The notes under the pieces were generated by a model. That model was not told where the DNA came from. It worked only from the letters and a program-made list of their open reading frames with translations, and ran no database searches. Of a DNA stretch of 64,000 bases, positions 1 to 10,667 are shown one piece after another. The stretch covers positions 100,463-164,462 of the forward strand of contig CAVWQV010000016.1 of assembly GCA_963757115.1 (NCBI GenBank), read 5' to 3'. Made by a program: the position numbers and the translations under genes. Origin of the DNA: CAVWQV01 sp963757115. Lineage in GTDB: Bacteria > Pseudomonadota > Alphaproteobacteria > Acetobacterales > Acetobacteraceae. Every line of letters begins with the position of its first letter. The stretch's first letter is position 1.

Positions 1-1112
1 TGCACGTCTACTTCGCCATTCGCCAACGCCCGACGCAGATCGCGCTCCATCTCCTTGCGCCGGTGCAGAACGGCATGCATTCCTTCCTGGAAGAAACAGT
101 AGCTGCCGCGCCCCTTCGTCTTGGCCCGGTACAGCGCCATGTCGGCCTGCCGCAGCAGCAACTCGGGCTCGGTGTCCTCATTGCCTCGGCCGCAGAGCGT
201 GATGCCGGCGCTCGTGCCGATCAGCGCCTCGTGCCCGTCCAGCACGTAGGGTGCCGACACGGCGCTGATGACCCGCCGGGCCACGTCCGCTGCATGTTCC
301 TCCGTCGTGACCCCGTCCTCGAGAAGCACCGCGAACTCGTCGCCCCCGAAGCGAGCGAGCGTGTCGTCGGCCCGCAGGCAGTGCCGGATGCGCTCGGCCA
401 CGAGCCGCAGGAGCGCGTCGCCCGCCGCGTGGCCCAAGGTGTCGTTCACGTCCTTGAAATGATCGAGGTCGATGAACAATACGGCGATCAGCCACTCCTC
501 GCCGGTCGGGGCCGGCCGGTGATCCTCCAACCTGCTTTCGCCGCGCAGGCGAGCCAAGGTGCGATCCAGCCGCTCGGTGAAGAGTGCGCGATTGGGAAGG
601 CCCGTCAGGGCGTCGTGATGCGCCATGTGCCTGACGTGGGCCTCGGCCCGCCGCCGTTCCGTGATGTCCTCGAACGTGGCGACCCAGCCTTTGCCGAACG
701 TCGGCTCGTGGTGGATGGCGTGGACGCGGCCGTTCCGCAACGTCACTTCGGTGTCCGTCACCTTGTCGGCGACGCCGATGCGCTCGCGCCACGCCGCGTA
801 TTGCTCGGGCGGCATGTCCGGTCCGGTTCCGGCCGCATAGCGCAGATCCACCACGTCCCGAAGGCTCATGCCGATCCAGAGCTGGCAAGGATCGAGGTCG
901 TACATCTCGGCATATTGTCGGTTGAACAGCAGCAGTCGCTGCTGCCCGTCGAACACGCATAAGCCCTGCTGGATGCGATCGAGGGCCAGGTCACGCAGCT
1001 CGAGCAAACGGAGCAGCGAGGTGGAACGAGAAGACAACGACCCGCCAGCCCGACCGACAGGCCGGGGGGCGGCCGGTATGAGCCCGTTCAGGGGTAGCGA
1101 ATGGGTGCTCAT
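1..1112 (-). CDS. PAS-GGDEF diguanylate cyclase (3' end outside window)
   Basis: Signalling protein predicted to make cyclic di-GMP from two GTP. Read leftward from an ATG at 1110-1112, it has a PAS-like sensor part (about residues 45-150, ending in 'VATFEDITERRRAEAH') and then a complete GGDEF domain with 'DALTGLPNR', 'IDLDHFKDVND' and an intact catalytic 'RFGGDEF' loop. The last visible residues, 'RRKEMERDLRRAL', are typical of the linker into an EAL phosphodiesterase domain, so the whole protein may be a GGDEF-EAL enzyme. That second domain lies beyond base 1. No membrane segment is visible, so it is probably cytoplasmic. It is divergent from accA across 136 bp. Confidence 0.85.
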   Translation of the reverse strand, partial: MSTHSLPLNGLIPAAPRPVGRAGGSLSSRSTSLLRLLELRDLALDRIQQGLCVFDGQQRLLLFNRQYAEMYDLDPCQLWIGMSLRDVVDLRYAAGTGPDMPPEQYAAWRERIGVADKVTDTEVTLRNGRVHAIHHEPTFGKGWVATFEDITERRRAEAHVRHMAHHDALTGLPNRALFTERLDRTLARLRGESRLEDHRPAPTGEEWLIAVLFIDLDHFKDVNDTLGHAAGDALLRLVAERIRHCLRADDTLARFGGDEFAVLLEDGVTTEEHAADVARRVISAVSAPYVLDGHEALIGTSAGITLCGRGNEDTEPELLLRQADMALYRAKTKGRGSYCFFQEGMHAVLHRRKEMERDLRRALANGEVDV

Positions 1113-1248
1113 GCGGCCGAACCGATCCAGGTCCGCAGAACATATCCGCAACTTGCAAAGGGATTGTGAATCCTGCGGCCGCAATCTCTCCGTCGGCCGC
1201 GCGCACGCGACGCGTTTCTCCGGTGCCGCGATGTGCTAATCCGGCATC

Positions 1249-2211
1249 ATGCAGCACTTCCTGGAGTTCGAGCGGCCGGTCGCCGAGCTCGAAAGCAAAA
1301 TCGAAGATCTCCGGCGTATGTCGGCCGCCGATCCGGAGGGGATCAACATCGCCGAGGAGGTCGCCACTCTCACCGAAAAGGCCGACAAACAGCTGCGGGC
1401 GACATACGCTTCGCTGACCGCCTGGCAGAAGACCCAGGTTGCGCGGCATCCAGACCGCCCGAAGGCGCGGGACTACCTAGCGGGGCTGATCGACGACTTC
1501 ACCCCCCTTGCGGGCGACCGGGCGTTTGCGGACGACGCGGCGGTTTTGGGCGGCCTCGGGCGATTCCAAGGCCGCTCCGTCGTCGTGCTTGGCACGGAAA
1601 AGGGCACGGACACCGAGAGCCGCGTGCACCACAATTTCGGCATGGCGCGGCCGGAGGGTTACCGCAAGGCGCGGCGGCTGATCGAGCTTGCCGGCCGATT
1701 CGGCCTGCCCGTGGTCAGTTTCGTCGACACGTCCGGGGCGTTCCCGGGCGTCGAAGCCGAGGCGCGGGGTCAGGCGGAAGCGATCGCGCGCTCGATCGAG
1801 GCTTGCCTGGAAGCCCCGGTGCCGATCGTCGCCACGGTCATCGGCGAGGGCGGGTCGGGCGGCGCCATCGCCTTGGCGGCGGGCGACCGCATCTTGATGC
1901 TGGAGCACGCGATTTATTCCGTGATCTCGCCCGAAGGCTGCGCCTCCATCCTGTGGCGCGATCCGACCCAGGCGGCGACCGCTGCGGAGGCGCTTCGTCT
2001 CACCGCCGACGATCTGATGCGATTTCGTCTGGTGGACGCGATCATCCCCGAGCCGCTCGGCGGCGCACATCGCGACCGGGAGGCTACGATCGCAGCCGTC
2101 GGCAGGGCGATCGCCGAGGCGCTGGCCCCACTCATGCCACTCGATGGCGCCACGCTGAAGGCGCGGCGGCGGGAGAAATTCCTCGCAATGGGCCGCGACG
2201 CCGCAGCGTGA
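1249..2211 (+). CDS. accA: acetyl-CoA carboxylase carboxyltransferase subunit alpha
   Basis: Alpha subunit of the carboxyltransferase that moves CO2 from biotin carrier protein to acetyl-CoA, giving malonyl-CoA for fatty acid synthesis. The 320 residues match the family's usual length. The N-terminus 'LEFERPVAELESKIEDLR' and the crotonase-fold signatures 'PEGYRKARRLIELAGRF', 'SFVDTSGAFPG' and 'IGEGGSGGAIAL' are characteristic. The ATG at 1249 has no clear Shine-Dalgarno sequence but begins exactly where the family does. accD is not adjacent, as is usual in alphaproteobacteria. Confidence 0.97.
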   Translation: MQHFLEFERPVAELESKIEDLRRMSAADPEGINIAEEVATLTEKADKQLRATYASLTAWQKTQVARHPDRPKARDYLAGLIDDFTPLAGDRAFADDAAVLGGLGRFQGRSVVVLGTEKGTDTESRVHHNFGMARPEGYRKARRLIELAGRFGLPVVSFVDTSGAFPGVEAEARGQAEAIARSIEACLEAPVPIVATVIGEGGSGGAIALAAGDRILMLEHAIYSVISPEGCASILWRDPTQAATAAEALRLTADDLMRFRLVDAIIPEPLGGAHRDREATIAAVGRAIAEALAPLMPLDGATLKARRREKFLAMGRDAAA

Positions 2212-2446
2212 CCACCAGCCAGCCTGCCCAGACTGCCTGACGGGCCAAACGGCGTCGCGGTCGGATCAATCCCGTGCCGTGCGGCAGAGCTTCTAGTCAG
2301 AGCGTACGCAGTGACTTGCGCTCCTGGGTTGGCGGGCGCGACGGGGTGGCAGCCAACCCCTGGGACGCCAAGGAAGCTTTCGGCGGTCACGCGCCTATGC
2401 TAACGGTTTCGACACGCAGGCAGTCCAAAAGCCAGGTTGGGAGGTC

Positions 2447-2696
2447 ATGATGATCCGAGTGATTCCGGTCGCTGCGGCGATGCTTTTAGGGATTGCGCCA
2501 TTGGCTCAGGCGGCGACGTGCAGCGAACAGATGGCGGAGGTATCGACGATGGTCGAACTCCGCGAAGAGCGCGACGAAAAAAGCAGCAGCCATGCAGGAG
2601 ATGGATCAAGCAAAAGCTGCGCTAGCGAAAGCAGATGAAAACGGCTGTGTTGCTCATGTGAACAGCGCGAAAAAGCGGGTCGCCGACGTTGACTAG
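2447..2696 (+). CDS. small secreted protein, frameshifted
   Basis: Short exported protein of unknown function, about 82 residues once one frameshift is repaired. The first frame gives a signal peptide ('MIRVIPVAAAMLLGIAPLAQA', cleavage likely after AQA) and a cysteine-containing start of the mature part. From about 2565 the sense continues one base on as 'SATKKAAAMQEMDQAK' and ends 'AKKRVADVD' with TAG at 2694-2696. The helical Ala/Lys-rich body with two cysteines resembles small periplasmic proteins common in Acetobacteraceae. Removing one G near 2565 restores one frame. The A6 run at about 2577 is not placed to give this shift by simple -1 slippage. Confidence 0.6.
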
Positions 2697-2811
2697 AGCA
2701 ACGCTGACCTTCGACTGACGGGAAAGGGCGGGTCGGCTCCATCGTAAGGGAGGGGCGTTTCGTCCTCCTGACGCCGTCGAGGCGCTACCCGGTCGCAATC
2801 GCGCTCTCCTA

Positions 2812-2831
2812 CCCCGCCCGTTTAGGCGGGG
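2812..2831. terminator. GC-rich hairpin downstream of the iron operon
   Basis: A 7-bp perfect stem (CCCCGCC / GGCGGGG) with a 6-base loop lies between the stop of the small secreted gene and the stop of the leftward iron operon, so it could end transcription from either side. Neither flank carries a T tract, so intrinsic termination is uncertain. Confidence 0.4.
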
Positions 2832-2915
2832 ATTGCCTTGCCTTCACCTTCAGAGCCGGCCTCGTAGCAATCGCACTCGTGCTCGCGTGGTGGATCCCGG
2901 TCGGCGGATTTAGCT

Positions 2916-3431
2916 CTACTTTTGTGGATAGCTGAACGTGAACTGCTCGGTGAACGGCTGCCACCATCCGGGCACGCCGGTTTCCTTGTCGACATGGTGA
3001 TAGAAACCGTTTGATTCTGGCGAGGTGTAGGTGAGCGTCACCTTGTAGCGGCCAGGGCCGTGCATCTCGACGTTGTTGGCGTAATGCGGGCCGTCCTTCG
3101 CCGTCATGGCCAGCATCTTGCCGGTGGCGTGCCAGTCCGTGCCGAGTTTTTCGAGCGTGTAGGCGATCGTCAGATACGGGATCCAGGCACCGTCGGCGAA
3201 CCCGTACACGTTGTCGGCCGTGGCGTGGACGTCGGTTTCCAGGTGCACGGCGTTCGGCCCCATTGCCATGCCGGGCGGCATCGGCGCCATCTCGATGCCG
3301 ACGAGGTAGCTCGCGGCGATCTCCATGTCGTGTGCATGAACCGGCCCGCCGATCGGGTATTCGCGTGCCCACCCGATCGCGGGGGCGAGCAGGATCAGCC
3401 CGGCGGCCGCTGCATCGAGAGCGTTTCGCAT
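2916..3431 (-). CDS. P19/Tp34-family periplasmic iron-uptake protein
   Basis: Periplasmic metal-binding partner of the FTR1 permease in FetMP/P19-type ferrous iron uptake. The mature part contains 'EYPIGGPVHAHDMEIAASY', a run of methionines ('GIEMAPMPPGMAMGPNAVHLETDVHA') and 'GPGRYKVTLTY', all family landmarks. The His and Met residues are the expected copper/iron ligands. A signal peptide precedes 'AREYPIGG'. Two in-frame ATGs are possible: 3431, used here (171 aa), and 3446. It is the last of three leftward genes, 11 bp after FTR1. The long extension sometimes read upstream in this frame is only FTR1 antisense to its own frame. Confidence 0.88.
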   Translation of the reverse strand: MRNALDAAAAGLILLAPAIGWAREYPIGGPVHAHDMEIAASYLVGIEMAPMPPGMAMGPNAVHLETDVHATADNVYGFADGAWIPYLTIAYTLEKLGTDWHATGKMLAMTAKDGPHYANNVEMHGPGRYKVTLTYTSPESNGFYHHVDKETGVPGWWQPFTEQFTFSYPQK

Positions 3432-3442
3432 GTAAAATAACC

Positions 3443-4282
3443 TCATTGCGTGACGGGGGGCCTCGACGCGACTAGCCGGGGGCTGCGTCCGATCAGCCTG
3501 CCGCCGATCATCAAGCCCGCCAGCACGACGAGGTAGACGAGCAGTTGCACGCCCATCGGCCGGTCGGAGTAGCCAAGCAGGGCATGGAGCGCGCGTCCGA
3601 CCATGCTGTGCTCGGCGAGCACGCCGGAGGTATCCCAGAGCTGGAAACCGAGTGCTGGGATCAAGTCGGCCCCCGCCAGGATGGCCGCTGCCTGTCCCGC
3701 CATGCCCGCGGCGATGAACGCCAGCAGCCAGCTCGTTATGCCAAACAGCCGCGACAGCGGGATCGCGACCAAGCCGCGATACAGGAGCCATGACAGCAAG
3801 CAACCGGCCAGCGCGCCGAGCAAACCACCGCCAAGTAAGCCGAACGCGCCGGCCTGTGATGAGGCGGCGATCCCGTACAGGAACAGCACCACCTCCGAGC
3901 CCTCGCGCAGCACGGCGATTGCCACCACCACCGCCATCGCCCCGAGCGAGCGATCGCCGGCACCGACTGCTTGGCCGAGGGCTCGCATCTGCCCGGCGAG
4001 CTCCCGCCCGTGGGTCGCCATCCAGATGTTATGCCAGCCAAGCATGAGGGCGGCGATCAGGAGGACGCTCGCGTTGAACACCTCCTGGCCGTTGCCGAGC
4101 AGCGCGTTCGATATGGCGCCGGCGAAGGTGGCGAGCAGCGCCGATCCGAGCACGCCTGCCGCGACGCCGCCAGCGATCCACCGAGCGCGGTGCGCGACCC
4201 CCTCGGTAGCTGCGAGCACGATGCCGACGATCAGGCCGGCCTCGATCACCTCGCGGAACACGATGATGAGACTTGCGAGCAT
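3443..4282 (-). CDS. FTR1-family high-affinity iron permease
   Basis: Inner-membrane iron permease of the FTR1/EfeU/FetM family. Both REXXE iron-binding motifs are present, 'REVIE' at residues 10-14 in the first helix and 'REGSE' at 126-130, with about seven hydrophobic helices over 279 residues. Start ATG at 4280-4282 places 'MLASLIIVFREVIEAG' as in the family; its ATG is 2 bp past the cupredoxin stop, so translation is probably coupled. It lies between an exported cupredoxin and P19, the usual three-part iron-uptake set. No peroxidase (EfeB) is present, which argues for the P19 system rather than EfeUOB. Confidence 0.93.
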   Translation of the reverse strand: MLASLIIVFREVIEAGLIVGIVLAATEGVAHRARWIAGGVAAGVLGSALLATFAGAISNALLGNGQEVFNASVLLIAALMLGWHNIWMATHGRELAGQMRALGQAVGAGDRSLGAMAVVVAIAVLREGSEVVLFLYGIAASSQAGAFGLLGGGLLGALAGCLLSWLLYRGLVAIPLSRLFGITSWLLAFIAAGMAGQAAAILAGADLIPALGFQLWDTSGVLAEHSMVGRALHALLGYSDRPMGVQLLVYLVVLAGLMIGGRLIGRSPRLVASRPPVTQ

Positions 4283-4284
4283 GG

Positions 4285-4674
4285 TCACTTCGCTCCCGGC
4301 TTCGAAGGCGGGGCCTCGACGGCGGTGAGCATCCCTTGCGCCGTATCCGGGTGGTAGTCGTCGAAGAACTTGTAGCTGCCCGGACGCAGCGGCCCGGCAC
4401 GGACCGTGATCCTGCTTCCGGGGGCGACGATCTTCTCGAGCTTCATCTCGTAGCTCTCGAACTCCCCGGCCGTGTCGTCCCGGTTCTCCACCACGATTTG
4501 AAAGCGCTCGCCCGCGGGCACCTCTGCGTGGTCCGGCTGGAACCGATGTCCCTGCAAGGTCAGCGTCACCGGATCGGCGGCATCGGCCGAGCCGACCCCC
4601 GCCACAAGGCCGAAGCCTAGGCCCGCGCAGACGAGGTTGCGCCAACCGCCCCGACAATGCCGTGCTCTGGTCAT
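4285..4674 (-). CDS. exported cupredoxin-domain protein of the iron operon
   Basis: Small exported cupredoxin-like protein (129 aa), first gene of the iron operon. It has an N-terminal signal peptide to about residue 33 ('GSADAADPV') and one cupredoxin domain resembling the EfeO N-terminal domain ('LQGHRFQPDHAEVPAGERF', 'GSYKFFDDYHPDTAQG'). Likely role is binding or oxidising iron or copper in the periplasm and handing metal to the FTR1 permease encoded 2 bp downstream. The classic blue-copper Cys ligand is absent from the short conserved region, so redox activity is uncertain. Confidence 0.8.
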   Translation of the reverse strand: MTRARHCRGGWRNLVCAGLGFGLVAGVGSADAADPVTLTLQGHRFQPDHAEVPAGERFQIVVENRDDTAGEFESYEMKLEKIVAPGSRITVRAGPLRPGSYKFFDDYHPDTAQGMLTAVEAPPSKPGAK

Positions 4675-4680
4675 GGCAGG

Positions 4681-4713
4681 TTGATATCGCGAGTTGTTCG
4701 CATTATCAACTCG
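4681..4713. promoter_or_regulatory. nested inverted repeats upstream of the iron operon
   Basis: Between the iron operon and the rightward membrane gene there are two interlocked inverted repeats: CGAGTTG (4690-4696) with CAACTCG (4707-4713), and TTGATA (4681-4686) with TATCAA (4704-4709). They lie 7-39 bp from the cupredoxin ATG, a position fitting a repressor operator. I do not recognise a canonical Fur, Irr or RirA box, so the regulator is unknown. Confidence 0.4.
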
Positions 4714-4750
4714 TGACCGGTAATTTCCGAGGCGAAAACGAGTTGGAGTG

Positions 4751-5269
4751 ATGGACGGTCATCCGCTTGCCGCTTTGCGCATCCCGTTCGAGGTACTGAC
4801 GGCACTGGACAGCCGGGCGCTGCACTTCCAGATGCAGCGTTTTCACCACCTGATCCGCCTGTTGCACATTCTGTCGATGGCGGGCTTTTTCGGCGCGATC
4901 GGGCTGCTCGATGTGCGGCTGCTCGGGTTCCGCTCCGCGATCCCACTGCGTGCCTTCGCCGAGAACGTGCTGCCGTGGCTGTACGCCACCTTCGGCATAA
5001 CGTTCGTCACCGGCGTCGCGTTGTTCCTGTACGATCCGGTTCATGTGGGCAGCCACGGTTACTTCACGCCGAAGCTGATCTTCACGGCCTTGGGCGTGGC
5101 CAATGCGGCGTTGTTTCATCGGACGAGCTACCTGCGCGCGCTCGCGGCAGAAGGCACCACGCCGACCTCGGCCAAATGGGCGGGGGCACTCTCACTTCTG
5201 CTCTGGACGGCGGTCATCGTTTGCGCATGCCTCGACAACGAGGCGGCGCCCAAGGTCTATCTCCGATAA
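4751..5269 (+). CDS. four-helix membrane protein (DUF6644-like)
   Basis: Integral membrane protein of unknown function, 172 aa from ATG 4751; a GTG one codon earlier is also possible. Hydrophobic segments are visible at about 38-60, 75-95, 110-130 and 145-165, with 'LLDVRLLGFR', 'LPWLYATFG' and 'NAALFHR', a pattern I associate with the DUF6644 family. It is divergent from the iron operon and shares its control region, so a link to iron is possible but not shown. It ends 22 bp before the convergent secA stop. Confidence 0.55.
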   Translation: MDGHPLAALRIPFEVLTALDSRALHFQMQRFHHLIRLLHILSMAGFFGAIGLLDVRLLGFRSAIPLRAFAENVLPWLYATFGITFVTGVALFLYDPVHVGSHGYFTPKLIFTALGVANAALFHRTSYLRALAAEGTTPTSAKWAGALSLLLWTAVIVCACLDNEAAPKVYLR

Positions 5270-5291
5270 ACCGTGCAGCGCGCCGCCGAAC

Positions 5292-8040
<2,749 letters not shown>

Positions 8041-8244
8041 GAAATCCTTCCGGAGCGGACGGCTCGGCGGCTTCCCCGTCTTGGCGGGGTCGGTTTGAGA
8101 TAGGACCGGGGTGGTGTCCGGTCAATTACGGCGGCGTGACCGCTGGTGAGAGCCGGTTCGCCCTGCCGTCGCGTGGTGGCCCCCGTCCTTGCGGGACGGC
8201 CGAGCATCAGCCATCTTCCGGCCCCGTCCGAGACAGAGGTTGCA

Positions 8245-9276
8245 ATGTCGCTAAATCCGGGTCGTGCCCGCCGCCTAACACTTCTCGGGGCCGCTACCGC
8301 GATCGGGGGCGGCCTGTCCGCCGCCGCGCTCGCGCAGAACTTGAACTCGCCCCCGCAGTCGAACCCGAGTCCGCCCTCGCAATCCGCCGCTCCCACGGCA
8401 ACCGGTGCTGGGCCCAACTCGCCCCAGGGGGACCCGGTCGTTGCCAAGGTGAACGGCCAGCCGATCCACCTGAGCGACCTCAATCAGGCGGCGCAGTCGT
8501 TGCCCGAGCAGTTGCGCAGCATCCCGCCGCAAACCTTGTTCCCCATGCTGCTTGATCAGCAGATCGACCGGAAGGCGCTGGTGTCGGAGGCGCGCAAGAG
8601 CGGGCTCGACAAGGACCCCGCCGTGCAGCACCAGCTCGAGATGGCGGAGGACGCGACGTTGCAGAACGCGTTGCTGTCCCGCCAGGTCGGCCCAACGGTC
8701 AGCGACGAGGCCCTCCGCGCCCGTTACGAACACGACATGGCGGGCAAGCCCGGCGAGGAGGAGGTGCATGCGGCACACATCCTGGTGCCGACGGAGGAGG
8801 AAGCGAAGAAGATCATTGCCGAACTGAAGAAGGGCGGCGATTTCGCAGCACTCGCCAAGCAGTACAGCAAGGACCCGGGCGCGGCGCAGGGGGGCGATCT
8901 CGGCTGGTTCAAGAAGGACGAGATGGTCCCCGCCTTCTCGGCCGCCGCGTTCAGCCTCAAGCCCGGCGAGGTGTCGGACAAGCCGATCAAGACGGAGTTC
9001 GGCTGGCACGTCATCAAGGTGGAGGACAAGCGGCAGGCGGCGCCGCCCACCTTCGAGCAGGCGCGCGACTCGCTGCGCCAAAAGATGATCCAGGAAGGCG
9101 TGCAGAAGGCGGTGCAGCAAGCGCGCGCGGAGGTCACGGTTGAGAAGTTCAACGTAGACGGCTCGCCCGCCGCGTCGGCCAAGGCCGGAGGGAACGCGAC
9201 ACCGGCGCCCCCGCCCACGGCGGGCGCCTCGCCTCCGCCGGTAGTCGCGCCAGCTCCGGCTCCCGACAAGAAATAG
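8245..9276 (+). CDS. parvulin-type peptidyl-prolyl isomerase (SurA/PrsA-like)
   Basis: Exported foldase of 343 aa that isomerises X-Pro bonds in periplasmic or outer-membrane proteins. After a twin-arginine-like signal ('RARRLTLLGAATAIGG' to 'LAQN') come a low-complexity Pro/Ser linker, an N-terminal chaperone-like helical region, and the rotamase domain with 'AAHILVPTEEEA', 'YSKDPGAAQGGDLGWF' and 'FGWHVIKVED'. The C-terminal 45 residues are Ala/Pro-rich. ATG 8245 was chosen because a purine-rich site (AGAGG) precedes it and the signal peptide starts there. The stop is 9 bp before argJ, suggesting one transcript; it is divergent from secA. Confidence 0.9.
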   Translation: MSLNPGRARRLTLLGAATAIGGGLSAAALAQNLNSPPQSNPSPPSQSAAPTATGAGPNSPQGDPVVAKVNGQPIHLSDLNQAAQSLPEQLRSIPPQTLFPMLLDQQIDRKALVSEARKSGLDKDPAVQHQLEMAEDATLQNALLSRQVGPTVSDEALRARYEHDMAGKPGEEEVHAAHILVPTEEEAKKIIAELKKGGDFAALAKQYSKDPGAAQGGDLGWFKKDEMVPAFSAAAFSLKPGEVSDKPIKTEFGWHVIKVEDKRQAAPPTFEQARDSLRQKMIQEGVQKAVQQARAEVTVEKFNVDGSPAASAKAGGNATPAPPPTAGASPPPVVAPAPAPDKK

Positions 9277-9285
9277 AGCCCCGCG

Positions 9286-10530
9286 ATGGACGCCCAGGTC
9301 TCGCCGCTGGCGGTGCCGATGGCCGACATCGCGCCGCTCGCGGGCGTACGGCTGGGCGCGGCTGCGGCCGGCATCCGCTACAAGAACCGCACCGACCTCG
9401 TGATGGCGGAGTTCGCGCCCGGCACGACGGCGGCCGGGGTGTTCACGCGCAACCAGTGCCCAGGCGCCCCGGTCGACTGGTGCCAGGCGGCGCTGCGCGG
9501 CGGCCGCGCGCGCGCCCTGGTCGTCAATGCGGGCAATGCCAACGTATTTACCGGTCGGGCGGGCCGCGCGGCTTGTGCGGCGACGGCGGACGCGGCCGCC
9601 AAGTTAGTCGGCTGCAAGCCACGGGAGGTGATGCTCGCCTCGACGGGCGTGATCGGCGAGGTGTTGCCGCACGAGCGCCTGACCGCCGCACTGCCGGCCC
9701 TGCACGGGGCACTCGCCGACGATGGCTGGGACGCTGCGGCGCGCGGCATCATGACCACCGACACGTTCCCAAAAGCGTCCGTCCGCACCGCCCGCCTGGG
9801 CGACGCCGAGGTGCGCATTGCCGGCATCGCCAAGGGCAGCGGCATGATCGCGCCCGACATGGCGACCATGCTGAGCTTCGTGTTTACGGACGCCAAGCTG
9901 CCCGCCGATCTGCTCGACACCATGCTGCGCGGCGGAGTGGAGGGAAGCTTCAACGCGACCACCGTGGACAGCGACACGTCCACCTCCGACACCGTGCTGT
10001 TGTTCGCGACCGGGCAGGCGAAGCATGGCCGGGTGCCGTCTCGCGACGGCAGCAACGCAGCCGGTCGGTTCCTCCGCGATTTCCGCGCCAAGCTCGATGA
10101 AGTGCTGCTCGACCTGGCACTCCAGGTGGTGCGCGACGGCGAGGGGGCGCAAAAGCTGGTGCGCATCGACGTCAGCGGCGCCGTGTCGGCCAAGTCCGCC
10201 AAGCGGGTCGCGATGGCGGTCGCCAACTCGCCCCTGGTCAAGACCGCGATCGCCGGCGAAGACGCCAATTGGGGCCGGATCGTGATGGCTGTGGGCAAGT
10301 CGGGCGAGCCGGCCGACCGCGATCGGCTGTCGGTCGGCGTCGGCGGTACCTGGATGGCCCGCGAGGGTGCCGTGGTGCCGGGCTACGACGAGACTCCCGT
10401 GGTCGAGCACATGCGCGGCCGCGAGGTGGAGATTGCCATCGATCTCGGCCTCGGCCGGGGCCGGTCCACCGTGTGGACGTGCGATCTCACGCACGGCTAC
10501 ATCGACATCAACGGCAGCTATCGCAGCTGA
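9286..10530 (+). CDS. argJ: bifunctional ornithine acetyltransferase/N-acetylglutamate synthase
   Basis: Arginine biosynthesis enzyme that transfers acetyl from N-acetylornithine to glutamate, recycling the acetyl group; the bifunctional form also uses acetyl-CoA. It is a self-cleaving Ntn-type enzyme. The cleavage motif 'APDMATMLSF' is intact with the nucleophile Thr at about residue 194. Other landmarks are 'GVFTRNQCPGAPV', 'NAGNANVFTG', 'STGVIGE' and the C-terminus 'THGYIDINGSYRS'. At 414 aa it is the usual length. The secA, foldase, argJ, mutT order is one I associate with Rhodospirillales. Confidence 0.97.
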   Translation: MDAQVSPLAVPMADIAPLAGVRLGAAAAGIRYKNRTDLVMAEFAPGTTAAGVFTRNQCPGAPVDWCQAALRGGRARALVVNAGNANVFTGRAGRAACAATADAAAKLVGCKPREVMLASTGVIGEVLPHERLTAALPALHGALADDGWDAAARGIMTTDTFPKASVRTARLGDAEVRIAGIAKGSGMIAPDMATMLSFVFTDAKLPADLLDTMLRGGVEGSFNATTVDSDTSTSDTVLLFATGQAKHGRVPSRDGSNAAGRFLRDFRAKLDEVLLDLALQVVRDGEGAQKLVRIDVSGAVSAKSAKRVAMAVANSPLVKTAIAGEDANWGRIVMAVGKSGEPADRDRLSVGVGGTWMAREGAVVPGYDETPVVEHMRGREVEIAIDLGLGRGRSTVWTCDLTHGYIDINGSYRS

Positions 10531-10667
10531 GCGATCGGTTCTGCCTCAGGGATATGCGGCGCGGCACCGCGGCCACGCTCCTCTGAGATGCCCGCAAAGG
10601 CTGCTGACCGCCTTGCGTGGTGGGCGGGTGCTGCGCCACCTTGGCGCCGTGCATCCCCGACTCCGCG

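Noticed and set aside
2569..2590. Recoding at an A6 run in the small secreted gene
   Set aside because: The shift needed is +1, not the -1 favoured by A-rich slippery sites, and it matches the general insertion-error pattern.
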